A stretch of DNA of 64,000 nt from Liolophura sinensis. Its lineage: Eukaryota; Mollusca; Polyplacophora; Chitonida; Chitonidae. The notes under the pieces are model-generated. The model was not told the origin of the DNA. It ran no database searches and was given only the letters and a program-made list of their open reading frames with translations. Every line of letters starts with the position of its first letter. Position 1 is the stretch's first letter. Positions 1 to 10,759 of this stretch are shown here, piece after piece. The position numbers and the translations under genes were made by a program. Location of the stretch: positions 1 to 64,000 of the forward strand of contig NW_027018170.1 in assembly GCF_032854445.1 (NCBI RefSeq). Reading direction: 5' to 3'.

Positions 1-863
1 GGCATCTTCAGCTGTTGAAAAATTGCAAATTTCTATGGTTTCATGGATTAAGAGCCGTTGCTGGCACGTGATCTTGACATCATTGATTATTCATTTGTAG
101 GCTACAGCCAAAAGTATTGGTCGGAGAGCAACGCGGTTTGCACCATTCGATTTCTCGTCACAAAATACGTCGGATTAGCCTCTTACCAGCAGCATTGGAA
201 CAGTTTTTCTATTTTTGGATTTTTGCCTGGTCTTTTTGCGAATTGAAATCGGCTACATTAACTATGTACAATCGCGACTGGTCATTACTATATTCAACTT
301 TTCATTATAAGTTATGTGCCCTTCGGTAGCCCAGACGACGTCAAATCTTTGGCCAAGCCCATTTAAACTCACCCAGCAAATGTCTTACTTCTAAGTCGAA
401 GAAAAACTCAATGTCTTTATCTACATGTAGAAAAACCACACCATTTGTATATAAAAAAAACACAAGGTACTTGATACAATCCGCTGTAAAAAGTACAATT
501 GAACACTGACCCACATCAATAAGGTGCCAAAAGATGCGCAATTGGGCCAGGCATCTCCAGCTGTTGAAAAATTGCAAATTTCCTCGGTTTCCATGGAGTA
601 AGAGCCGTTGCTGGGCACGTGATCTTGACATCATTGATTATTCATTTGTGGCTACAGCCAAAAGTATTGGTTGGAGAGCAACGCGGTTTGCACCATTCGA
701 TTTCTCGTCACAAAATACGTCGGATTAGCCTCTTACCAGCAGCATTGGAACAGTTTTTCTACTTTTGGATTTTTGCCTGGTCTTTTTGCGAATTGAAATC
801 GGCTACATTAACTATGTACAATCGCGACTAGTCATTACTATATACAACTTTTCATTATAAGTT
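1..863 (+). repeat. Partial C and complete D monomers, relic of the five-monomer cycle
   Basis: Bases 1-313 are the right part of a C monomer (cagtttttctatttttgg, gcgaattg) and 314-863 is a D monomer (cctcgg, ttggagag, actagtcattactatatac). Together they match about 4948-5810 in the same order. Single-base differences such as a lost g in tggcacgtg near 64 and an extra g in gtaggctac near 100 are mostly indels and may be consensus error. Confidence 0.85.
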
Positions 864-3609
864 ATGTGCCCTTCGGTAGCCCAGACGACGTCAAATCTTT
901 GGGCCAAGCCCATTTAACTCACCCAGCAAATGTCTTACTTCTAAGTCGAAGAAAAACTCAATGTCTTTATCTACATGTAGAAAAACTACACCATTTGTAT
1001 ATAAAAAAACACAAGGTACTTGATACAGTCTGCTGTAAAAACTACAATTGAACACTGACCCACATCAATAAGGTGCCAAAAGATGCGCAATTGGGCCAGG
1101 CATCTCCAGCTGTTGAAAAATTGCAAATTTCTATGGTTTTCATGGATTAAGAGCCGTTGCTGGGCACGTGATCTTGACATCATTGATTATTCATTTGTGG
1201 CTACAGCCAAAAGTATTGGTCGGAGAGCAACGCGGTTTGCACATTCGATTTCTCGTCACAAAATACGTCGGATTAGCCTCTTACCAGCAGCCATTGGAAC
1301 TGTTTTTTTTACTTTTGGATTTTTGCCTGGTCTTTTTGCGAATTGAAATCGGCTACATTAACTATGTACAATCGCGACTAGTCATTACTATATACAACTT
1401 TTCATTATAAGTTATGTGCCCTTCGGTAGCCCAGACGACGTCAAATCTTGGGCCAAGCCCATTTAACTCACCCAGCAAATGTCTTACTTCTAAGTCGAAG
1501 AAAAACTCAATGTCTTTATCTACATGTAGAAAAACCACACCATTTGTATATAAAAAAAACACAAGGTACTTGATACAATCCGCTGTAAAAGTACAATTGA
1601 ACACTGACCCACATCAATAAGGTGCCAAAGGATGCGCAATTTGGCCAGGCATCTCCAGCTGTTGAAAAACTGCAAATTTCTATGGTTTCCATGGAGTAAG
1701 AGCCGTTGCTGGGCACGTGATCTTGACATCATTGATTATTCATTTGTAGCTACAGCCAAAAGTATTGGTCGGAGAGCAACGCGGTTTGCACCATTCGATT
1801 TCTCGTCACAAAATACGTCGGATTAGCCTCTTACCAGCAGCATTGGAACAGTTTTTCCACTTTTGGATTTTTGCCTGGTCTTTTTGCTAATTGAAATCGG
1901 CTACATTAACTATGTACAATCGCGACTGGTCATTACTATATTCAACTTTTCATTATAAGTTATGTGCCCTTCGGTAGCCCAGACGACGTCAAATCTTTGG
2001 GCCAAGCCCATTTAACTCACCCAGCAAATGTCTTACTTCTAAGTCGAAGAAAAACTCAATGTCTTTATCTACATGTAGAAAAACCAGACCATTTGTATAT
2101 AAAAAAAAACACAAGGTACTTGATACAATCCGCTGTAAAAAGTACAATTGAACACTGACCCACATCAATAAGGTGCCAAAAGATGCGCAATTTGGCCAGG
2201 CATCTCCAGCTGTTGAAAAATTGCATTTCTATGGTTTCCATGGAGTAAGAGCCGTTGCTGGGCACGTGATCTTGACATCATTGATTATTCATTTGTAGCT
2301 ACAGCCAAAAGTATTGGTCGGAGAGCAACGCGGTTTGCACCATTCGATTTCTCGTCACAAAATACGTCGGATTAGCCTCTTACCAGCAGCATTGGAACAG
2401 TTTTTCCACTTTTGGATTTTTGCCTGGTCTTTTTGCTAATTGAAATCGGCCACATTAACTATGTACAATCGCGACTGGTCATAACTATATTCAACTTTTC
2501 ATTATAAGTTATGTGCCCTTCGGTAGCCCAGACGACGTCAAATCTTTGGGCCAAGCCCATTTAACTCACCCAGCAAATGTCTTACTTCTAAGTCGAAGAC
2601 AATCTCAATGTCTTTATCTACATGTAGAAAAGCCACACCATTTGTATTTAAAAAAACACAAGGTACTTGATACAGTCTGCTGTAAAAAGTACAATTGAAC
2701 ACTGACCCACATCAATAAGGTGCCAAAGGATGCGGAATTGGGCCAGGCATCTCCAGCTGTTGAAAAATTGCAAATTTCTATGGTTTCCATGGAGTAAGAG
2801 CCGTTGCTGGGCACGTGATCTTGACATCATTGATTATTCATTTGTGGCTACAGCCAAAAGTATTGGTCGGAGAGCAACGCGGTTTGCACCATTCGATTTC
2901 TCGTCACAAAATACGTCGGATTAGCCTCTTACCAGCAGCATTGGAACTGTTTTTTTTACTTTTGGATTTTTGCCTGGTCTTTTTGCTAATTGAAATCGGC
3001 TACATTAACTATGTACAATCGCGACTGGTCATTACTATATTCAACTTTTCATTATAAGTTATGTGCCCTTCGGTAGCCCAGACGACGTCAATCTTTGGGC
3101 CAAGCCCATTTAACTCACCCAGCAAATGTCTTACTTCTAAGTCGAAGAAAAACTCAATGTCTTTATCTACATGTAGAAAAACCACACCATTTGTATATAA
3201 AAAAAACACAAGGTACTTGATACAATCCGCTGTAAAAAGTACAATTGAACACTGACCCACATCAATAAGGTGCCAAAAGATGCGCAATTGGGCCAGGCAT
3301 CTCCAGCTGTTGAAAAATTGCAAATTTCTATGGTTTCCATGGAGTAAGAGCCGTTGCTGGGCACGTGATCTTGACATCATTGATTATTCATTTGTAGCTA
3401 CAGCCAAAAGTATTGGTCGGAGAGCAACGCGGTTTGCACCATTCGATTTCTCGTCACAAAATACGTCGGATTAGCCTCTTACCAGCAGCATTGGAACAGT
3501 TTTTCCACTTTTGGATTTTTGCCTGGTCTTTTTGCTAATTGAAATCGGCTACATTAACTATGTACAATCGCGACTGGTCATAACTATATTCAACTTTTCA
3601 TTATAAGTT
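864..3609 (+). repeat. Mixed monomers leading into the five-monomer repeat
   Basis: The order is Z-like (864, aaaaactacacc and aaactacaatt), E-like (1414, gttgaaaaactgc), E (1962, aaccagacc), an A-left/Z-right chimera (2511, tatttaaaa on the left but tggcta and the long T tract on the right) and a P/E-like copy (3061). No unit larger than one monomer repeats inside this stretch. Small indels occur at 1240 (gcacattcg), 2224 (gcatttc) and 3090 (gtcaatc). Confidence 0.75.
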
Positions 3610-5366
3610 ATGTGCCCCTTCGGTAGCCCAGACGACGTCAAATCTTTGGGCCAAGCCCATTTAACTCACCCAGCAAATGTCTTACTTCTAAGTCGAAGAC
3701 AATCTCAATGTCTTTATCTACATGTAGAAAAGCCACACCATTTGTATTTAAAAAAACACAAGGTACTTGATACAGTCTGCTGTAAAAAGTACAATTGAAC
3801 ACTGACCCACATCAATAAGGTGCCAAAGGATGCGGAATTGGGCCAGGCATCTCCAGCTGTTGAAAAATTGCAAATTTCTATGGTTTCCATGGAGTAAGAG
3901 CCGTTGCTGGGCACGTGATCTTGACATCATTGATTATTCATTTGTAGCTACAGCCAAAAGTATTGGTCGGAGAGCAACGCGGTTTGCACCATTCGATTTC
4001 TCGTCACAAAATACGTCGGATTAGCCTCTTACCAGCAGCATTGGAACAGTTTTTCCACTTTTGGATTTTTGCCTGGTCTTTTTGTTAATTGAAATCGGCT
4101 ACATTAACTATGTACAATCGCGACTGGTCATAACTATATTCAACTTTTCATTATAAGTTATGTGCCCTTCGGTAGCCCAGACGACGTCAAATCTTTGGGC
4201 CAAGCCCATTTAACTCACCCAACAAATGTCTTACTTCTAAGTCGAAGACAAACTCAATGTCTTTATCTACATGTAGAAAAAACCACACCATTTGTATATA
4301 AAAAAAACACAAGGTACATGACACAGTCCGCTGTAAAAAGTACAATTGAACACTGACCCACATCAATAAGGTGCCGAAAGATGCGGAATTGGGCCAGGCA
4401 TCTCCAGCTGTTGAAAAATTGCAAATTTCTATGGTTTCCATGGAGCAAGAGCCGTTGCTGGGCACGTGATCTTGACATCATTGATTATTCATTTGTGGCT
4501 ACAGCCAAAAGTATTGGTCGGAGAGCAACGCGGTTTGCAGCATTCGATTTCTCGTGACAAATACGTCGGATTAGTCTGTTTCCAGCAGCATTGGAACAGT
4601 TTTCCCACTTTTGGATTTTTGCCCTGGTCTTTTTGCGATTTGAAATCGGGTACATTAACTATGTACATTCGCGACTGTTCATTACTATATTCAACTTTTC
4701 ATTATAAGTTATGTGCCCTTCGGTAGCCCAGACGACGTCAAATCTTTGGGCCAAGCCCATTTAACTCACCCAACAAATGTCTTACTTCTAAGTCGAAGAC
4801 AAACTCAATGTCTTTATCTACATGTAGAAAAACCACACCATTTGTATATAAAAAAAACACAAGGTACATGACACAGTCCGCTGTAAAAAGTACAATTGAA
4901 CACTGACCCACATCAATAAGGTGCCAAAAGATGCGCAATTGGGCCAGGCATCTTCAGCTGTTGAAAAATTGCAAATTTCTATGGTTTCCATGGATTAAGA
5001 GCCGTTGCTGGGCACGTGATCTTGACATCATTGATTATTCATTTGTGGCTACAGCCAAAAGTATTGGTCGGAGAGCAACGCGGTTTGCACCATTCGATTT
5101 CTCGTCACAAAATACGTCGGATTAGCCTCTTACCAGCAGCATTGGAACAGTTTTTCTATTTTTGGATTTTTGCCTGGTCTTTTTGCGAATTGAAATCGGC
5201 TACATTAACTATGTACAATCGCGACTGGTCATTACTATATTCAACTTTTCATTATAAGTTATGTGCCCTTCGGTAGCCCAGACGACGTCAAATCTTTGGG
5301 CCAAGCCCATTTAACTCACCCAGCAAATGTCTTACTTCTAAGTCGAAGAAAAACTCAATGTCTTTA

Positions 5367-5378
5367 TCTACATGTAGA
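5367..5378. other. 12-bp perfect palindrome TCTACATGTAGA (reference copy)
   Basis: This self-complementary 12-mer occurs in almost every monomer at about +106 and lies 16 bp before the TATATA tract. It is lost in the diverged monomer (ctaagtgtag at about 14726). A dimeric DNA-binding protein is one possible reader, but no function is shown. Confidence 0.85.
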
Positions 5379-5394
5379 AAAACCACACCATTTG

Positions 5395-5407
5395 TATATA
5401 AAAAAAA
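5395..5407 (+). promoter_or_regulatory. TATATAAAA-like A-rich tract (reference copy)
   Basis: tgtatataaaaaaa matches a TATA-box shape and is present in nearly all monomers, with A-run length varying and a tattta variant in A haplotypes. No initiator, known promoter partner or transcript is visible, so promoter activity is only a possibility. The run is also the main source of the frame changes that break the apparent open reading frames. Confidence 0.3.
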
Positions 5408-5504
5408 CACAAGGTACTTGATACAATCCGCTGTAAAAAGTACAATTGAACACTGACCCACATCAATAAGGTGCCAAAAGATGCGCAATTGGGCCAGGCA
5501 TCTC

Positions 5505-5510
5505 CAGCTG
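5505..5510. other. CAGCTG palindrome (reference copy)
   Basis: tctccagctgttg occurs in nearly all monomers. It is changed to cttttg in I monomers and to ggtgttg in the C copies of the seven-monomer repeat. It matches the E-box form CANNTG, which is common by chance. Confidence 0.35.
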
Positions 5511-5562
5511 TTGAAAAATTGCAAATTTCCTCGGTTTCCATGGAGTAAGAGCCGTTGCTGGG

Positions 5563-5568
5563 CACGTG
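5563..5568. promoter_or_regulatory. CACGTG hexamer in conserved context (reference copy)
   Basis: gggcacgtgatcttgac is kept in essentially every monomer, even in the diverged one at about 14917 and in the copy with the nearby deletion at 56706. CACGTG is the classic E-box core bound by bHLH proteins, including yeast Cbf1 at centromeres. Any such role here is inference from the hexamer and its conservation. Confidence 0.35.
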
Positions 5569-6143
5569 ATCTTGACATCATTGATTATTCATTTGTGGCT
5601 ACAGCCAAAAGTATTGGTTGGAGAGCAACGCGGTTTGCACCATTCGATTTCTCGTCACAAAATACGTCGGATTAGCCTCTTACCAGCAGCATTGGAACAG
5701 TTTTTCTACTTTTGGATTTTTGCCTGGTCTTTTTGCGAATTGAAATCGGCTACATTAACTATGTACAATCGCGACTAGTCATTACTATATACAACTTTTC
5801 ATTATAAGTTATGTGCCCTTCGGTAGCCCAGACGACGTCAAATCTTTGGGCCAAGCCCATTTAACTCACCCAGCAAATGTCTTACTTCTAAGTCGAAGAA
5901 AAACTCAATGTCTTTATCTACATGTAGAAAAACCACACCATTTGTATATAAAAAAAACACAAGGTACTTGATACAATCCGCTGTAAAAAGTACAATTGAA
6001 CACTGACCCACATCAATAAGGTGCCAAAAGATGCGCAATTTGGCCAGGCATCTCCAGCTGTTGAAAAATTGCAAATTTCTATGGTTTCCATGGAGTAAGA
6101 GCCGTTGCTGGGCACGTGATCTTGACATCATTGATTATTCATT

Positions 6144-6153
6144 TGTAGCTACA
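6144..6153. other. 10-bp palindrome TGTAGCTACA (E haplotype)
   Basis: Monomers with tagctac carry this perfect palindrome; those with tggctac keep only a GGCT/AGCC stem with a 2-nt loop. The G/A difference is one of the best haplotype marks: A in haplotypes A, E, P and X, and G in B, C, D, M, N, Y and Z. Confidence 0.75.
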
Positions 6154-6360
6154 GCCAAAAGTATTGGTCGGAGAGCAACGCGGTTTGCACCATTCGATTT
6201 CTCGTCACAAAATACGTCGGATTAGCCTCTTACCAGCAGCATTGGAACAGTTTTTCCACTTTTGGATTTTTGCCTGGTCTTTTTGCTAATTGAAATCGGC
6301 TACATTAACTATGTACAATCGCGACTGGTCATAACTATATTCAACTTTTCATTATAAGTT

Positions 6361-8559
6361 ATGTGCCCTTCGGTAGCCCAGACGACGTCAAATCTTTGGG
6401 CCAAGCCCATTTAACTCACCCAGCAAATGTCTTACTTCTAAGTCGAAGACAATCTCAATGTCTTTATCTACATGTAGAAAAGCCACACCATTTGTATTTA
6501 AAAAAACACAAGGTACTTGATACAGTCTGCTGTAAAAAGTACAATTGAACACTGACCCACATCAATAAGGTGCCAAAGGATGCGGAATTGGGCCAGGCAT
6601 CTCCAGCTGTTGAAAAATTGCAAATTTCTATGGTTTCCATGGAGTAAGAGCCGTTGCTGGGCACGTGATCTTGACATCATTGATTATTCATTTGTAGCTA
6701 CAGCCAAAAGTATTGGTCGGAGAGCAACGCGGTTTGCACCATTCGATTTCTCGTCACAAAATACGTCGGATTAGCCTCTTACCAGCAGCATTGGAACAGT
6801 TTTTCCACTTTTGGATTTTTGCCTAGTCTTTTTGTTAATTGAAATCGGCTACATTAACTATGTACAATCGCGACTGGTCATAACTATATTCAACTTTTCA
6901 TTATAAGTTATGTGCCCTTCGGTAGCCCAGACGACGTCAAATCTTTGGGCCAAGCCCATTTAACTCACCCAACAAATGTCTTACTTCTAAGTCGAAGACA
7001 AACTCAATGTCTTTATCTACATGTAGAAAAACCACACCATTTGTATATAAAAAAAACACAAGGTACATGACACAGTCCGCTGTAAAAAGTACAATTGAAC
7101 ACTGACCCACATCAATAAGGTGCCGAAAGATGCGGAATTGGGCCAGGCATCTCCAGCTGTTGAAAAATTGCAAATTTCTATGGTTTCCATGGAGCAAGAG
7201 CCGTTGCTGGGCACGTGATCTTGACATCATTGATTATTCATTTGTGGCTACAGCCAAAAGTATTGGTCGGAGAGCAACGCGGTTTGCAGCATTCGATTTC
7301 TCGTGACAAAATACGTCGGATTAGTCTGTTTCCAGCAGCATTGGAACAGTTTTCCCACTTTTGGATTTTTGCCTGGTCTTTTTGCGATTTGAAATCGGGT
7401 ACATTAACTATGTACATTCGCGACTGTTCATTACTATATTCAACTTTTCATTATAAGTTATGTGCCCTTCGGTAGCCCAGACGACGTCAAATCTTTGGGC
7501 CAAGCCCATTTAACTCACCCAACAAATGTCTTACTTCTAAGTCGAAGACAAACTCAATGTCTTTATCTACATGTAGAAAAACCACACCATTTGTATATAA
7601 AAAAAACACAAGGTACATGACACAGTCCGCTGTAAAAAGTACAATTGAACACTGACCCACATCAATAAGGTGCCAAAAGATGCGCAATTGGGCCAGGCAT
7701 CTTCAGCTGTTGAAAAATTGCAAATTTCTATGGTTTCCATGGATTAAGAGCCGTTGCTGGGCACGTGATCTTGACATCATTGATTATTCATTTGTGGCTA
7801 CAGCCAAAAGTATTGGTCGGAGAGCAACGCGGTTTGCACCATTCGATTTCTCGTCACAAAATACGTCGGATTAGCCTCTTACCAGCAGCATTGGAACAGT
7901 TTTTCTATTTTTGGATTTTTGCCTGGTCTTTTTGCGAATTGAAATCGGCTACATTAACTATGTACAATCGCGACTGGTCATTACTATATTCAACTTTTCA
8001 TTATAAGTTATGTGCCCTTCGGTAGCCCAGACGACGTCAAATCTTTGGGCCAAGCCCATTTAACTCACCCAGCAAATGTCTTACTTCTAAGTCGAAGAAA
8101 AACTCAATGTCTTTATCTACATGTAGAAAAACCACACCATTTGTATATAAAAAAAACACAAGGTACTTGATACAATCCGCTGTAAAAAGTACAATTGAAC
8201 ACTGACCCACATCAATAAGGTGCCAAAAGATGCGCAATTGGGCCAGGCATCTCCAGCTGTTGAAAAATTGCAAATTTCCTCGGTTTCCATGGAGTAAGAG
8301 CCGTTGCTGGGCACGTGATCTTGACATCATTGATTATTCATTTGTGGCTACAGCCAAAAGTATTGGTTGGAGAGCAACGCGGTTTGCACCATTCGATTTC
8401 TCGTCACAAAATACGTCGGATTAGCCTCTTACCAGCAGCATTGGAACAGTTTTTCTACTTTTGGATTTTTGCCTGGTCTTTTTGCGAATTGAAATCGGCT
8501 ACATTAACTATGTACAATCGCGACTAGTCATTACTATATACAACTTTTCATTATAAGTT
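6361..8559 (+). repeat. Five-monomer higher-order repeat, copy 2 (A-B-C-D)
   Basis: A, B, C and D at 6361, 6910, 7460 and 8010 repeat 3610-5810 at a displacement of about 2750 bp with near-perfect identity. One substitution is visible at about 6825 (gcctagtc for gcctggtc). The cycle breaks in the next monomer (8560), which is X-like rather than E. Confidence 0.9.
7399..7415. other. Inverted repeat GTACAT-taact-ATGTAC (B haplotype)
   Basis: In monomers with cgggtac, two 6-bp arms are perfectly complementary around a 5-nt loop. In monomers with cggctac the outer pair is lost and 5-bp arms remain. In the diverged monomer (ctgtactctgtac) the structure is gone. Confidence 0.75.
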
Positions 8560-10759
8560 ATGTGCCCTTCGGTAGCCCAGACGACGTCAAATCTTTGGGC
8601 CAAGCCCATTTAACTCACCCAGCAAATGTCTTACTTCTAAGTCGAAGAAAAACTCAATGTCTTTATCTACATGTAGAAAAACCACACCATTTGTATATAA
8701 AAAAAACAAAAGGTACTTGATACAATCCGCTGTAAAAAGTACAATTGAACACTGACCCACATCAATAAGGTGCCAAAGGATGCGCAATTGGGCCAGGCAT
8801 CTCCAGCTGTTGAAAAATTGCAAATTTCCTTGGTTTCCATGGAGTAAGTGCCGTTGCTGGGCACGTGATCTTGACAGCATTGATTATTCATTTGTAGCTA
8901 CAGCCAAAAGCATTGGTCGGAGAGCAACGCGGTTTGCACCATTCGATTTCTCGTCACAAAATACGTCGGATTAGCCTCTTACCAGCAGCATTGGAACAGT
9001 TTTTCCACTTTTGGATTTTTGCCTGGTCTTTTTGCTAATTGAAATCGGCTACATTAACTATGTACAATCGCGACTGGTCATTACTATATTCAACTTTTCA
9101 TTATAAGTTATGTGCCCTTCGGTAGCCCAGACGACGTCAAATCTTTGGGCCAAGCCCATTTAACTCACCCAGCAAATGTCTTACTTCTAAGTCGAAGAAA
9201 AACTCAATGTCTTTATCTACATGTAGAAAAACCAGACCATTTGTATATAAAAAAAAACACAAGGTACTTGATACAATCCGCTGTAAAAAGTACAATTGAA
9301 CACTGACCCACATCAATAAGGTGCCAAAAGATGCGCAATTTGGCCAGGCATCTCCAGCTGTTGAAAAATTGCAAATTTCTATGGTTTCCATGGAGTAAGA
9401 GCCGTTGCTGGGCACGTGATCTTGACATCATTGATTATTCATTTGTAGCTACAGCCAAAAGTATTGGTCGGAGAGCAACGCGGTTTGCACCATTCGATTT
9501 CTCGTCACAAAATACGTCGGATTAGCCTCTTACCAGCAGCATTGGAACAGTTTTTCCACTTTTGGATTTTTGCCTGGTCTTTTTGCTAATTGAAATCGGC
9601 TACATTAACTATGTACAATCGCGACTGGTCATAACTATATTCAACTTTTCATTATAAGTTATGTGCCCTTCGGTAGCCCAGACGACGTCAAATCTTTGGG
9701 CCAAGCCCATTTAACTCACCCAGCAAATGTCTTACTTCTAAGTCGAAGACAATCTCAATGTCTTTATCTACATGTAGAAAAGCCACACCATTTGTATTTA
9801 AAAAAACACAAGGTACTTGATACAGTCTGCTGTAAAAAGTACAATTGAACACTGACCCACATGAATAAGGTGCCAAAGGATGCGGAATTGGGCCAGGCAT
9901 CTCCAGCTGTTGAAAAATTGCAAATTTCTATGGTTTCCATGGAGTAAGAGCCGTTGCTGGGCACGTGATCTTGACATCATTGATTATTCATTTGTAGCTA
10001 CAGCCAAAAGTATTGGTCGGAGAGCAACGCGGTTTGCACCATTCGATTTCTCGTCACAAAATACGTCGGATTAGCCTCTTACCAGCAGCATTGGAACAGT
10101 TTTTCCACTTTTGGATTTTTGCCTGGTCTTTTTGTTAATTGAAATCGGCTACATTAACTATGTACAATCGCGACTGGTCATAACTATATTCAACTTTTCA
10201 TTATAAGTTATGTGCCCTTCGGTAGCCCAGACGACGTCAAATCTTTGGGCCAAGCCCATTTAACTCACCCAACAAATGTCTTACTTCTAAGTCGAAGACA
10301 AACTCAATGTCTTTATCTACATGTAGAAAAACCACACCATTTGTATATAAAAAAAACACAAGGTACATGACACAGTCCGCTGTAAAAAGTACAATTGAAC
10401 ACTGACCCACATCAATAAGGTGCCGAAAGATGCGCAATTGGGCCAGGCATCTCCAGCTGTTGAAAAATTGCAAATTTCTATGGTTTCCATGGAGCAAGAG
10501 CCGTTGCTGGGCACGTGATCTTGACATCATTGATTATTCATTTGTGGCTACAGCCAAAAGTATTGGTCGGAGAGCAACGCGGTTTGCACCATTCGATTTC
10601 TCGTGACAAAATACGTCGGATTAGTCTGTTTCCAGCAGCATTGGAACAGTTTTCCCACTTTTGGATTTTTGCCTGGTCTTTTTGCGATTTGAAATCGGGT
10701 ACATTAACTATGTACATTCGCGACTGTTCATTACTATATTCAAATTTTCATTATAAGTT
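8560..10759 (+). repeat. X-like monomer followed by E-A-B
   Basis: The monomer at 8560 carries the X marks caaaagg, gtaagtgccg and gacagcattg but has gaaaaact on its left. E (9110), A (9661) and B (10210) then resume the five-monomer order without C and D. This B has gcgcaattg and caccattcg where the B copies at 4160 and 6910 have gcggaattg and cagcattcg, so it is a separate sublineage. Confidence 0.8.

Larger units (their letters stand above)
5261..5810 (+). repeat. Reference satellite monomer (haplotype D), 550 bp
   Basis: This exactly 550-bp copy is used as the reference. In order it holds the entry motif gtgcccttcggtagcccag; gacgacgtcaaatc; a short GGGCC-rich stretch; a polymorphic block near +85 to +95 (gaaaaact, gacaaact or gacaatct); a 12-bp palindrome; a TATATAAAA-like tract; a variable block near +155 to +165 (ttgatacaatccgc, ttgatacagtctgc or atgacacagtccgc); cagctg; a four-state site before ggtttccatgg (cctc, cctt, ctat or ccct); cacgtg; and a conserved core from gcaacgcggtttgc to tacgtcggatta. 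A second variable block follows around the poly-T near +440. G+C is 222 of 550 by hand count. No gene is recognisable in it on either strand. The phase chosen as monomer start is arbitrary. Confidence 0.97.
3610..6360 (+). repeat. Five-monomer higher-order repeat A-B-C-D-E, copy 1
   Basis: Five haplotypes follow in order. A starts at 3610 (gacaatct, tatttaaaa, gcggaattggg, gttaattg). B starts at 4160 (catgacacagtcc, gccgaaag, ggagcaag, gattagtctgtttcc, acattcgcgactgttc). C starts at 4711 (catgacacagtcc, catcttcag, ggattaag, ctatttttgg). D starts at 5261 (cctcgg, ttggagag, actagtc). E starts at 5811 (caatttggcc, tagctac, ggtcataac). The same order restarts at 6361. Copy 1 differs from copy 2 mainly by small indels at about 3614, 4279, 4558 and 4622. 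Confidence 0.9.

Noticed and set aside
5016-5276. 86-residue reading frame on the + strand starting MILTSLIIHLWLQPK
   Set aside because: It crosses the monomer boundary, is closed by the tagctac variant and by actagtc in D monomers, and overlaps other equally open frames. There is no sign of selection for coding.
5274-5284. TAGCCCAGACG fits the pol III A-box consensus TRGYNNARNNG, and cattcgatttc loosely resembles a B box
   Set aside because: The two lie about 365 bp apart, far beyond tRNA or SINE spacing, the B-box match is imperfect, and no cloverleaf can be drawn. A chance match is likelier.
5296-5502. Internal subrepeat: ttgggccaagcccat and ttgggccaggcat
   Set aside because: The two lie 193 bp apart, the flanks do not align, and no third copy exists at that spacing, so an ancestral trimer is not supported.
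5288-5581. 97-residue reading frame on the - strand starting MMSRSRAQQRLLLHG, present in many monomers
   Set aside because: It recurs because the monomer recurs. Changes in the A run near +140 and other single-base indels shift it into other frames in many copies, and no domain, signal peptide or ribosome context is visible. Recent homogenisation alone would keep it open.
5261-5810. CENP-B box
   Set aside because: Scanning both strands for the core TTCGNNNNANNCGGG found no match in the reference monomer.
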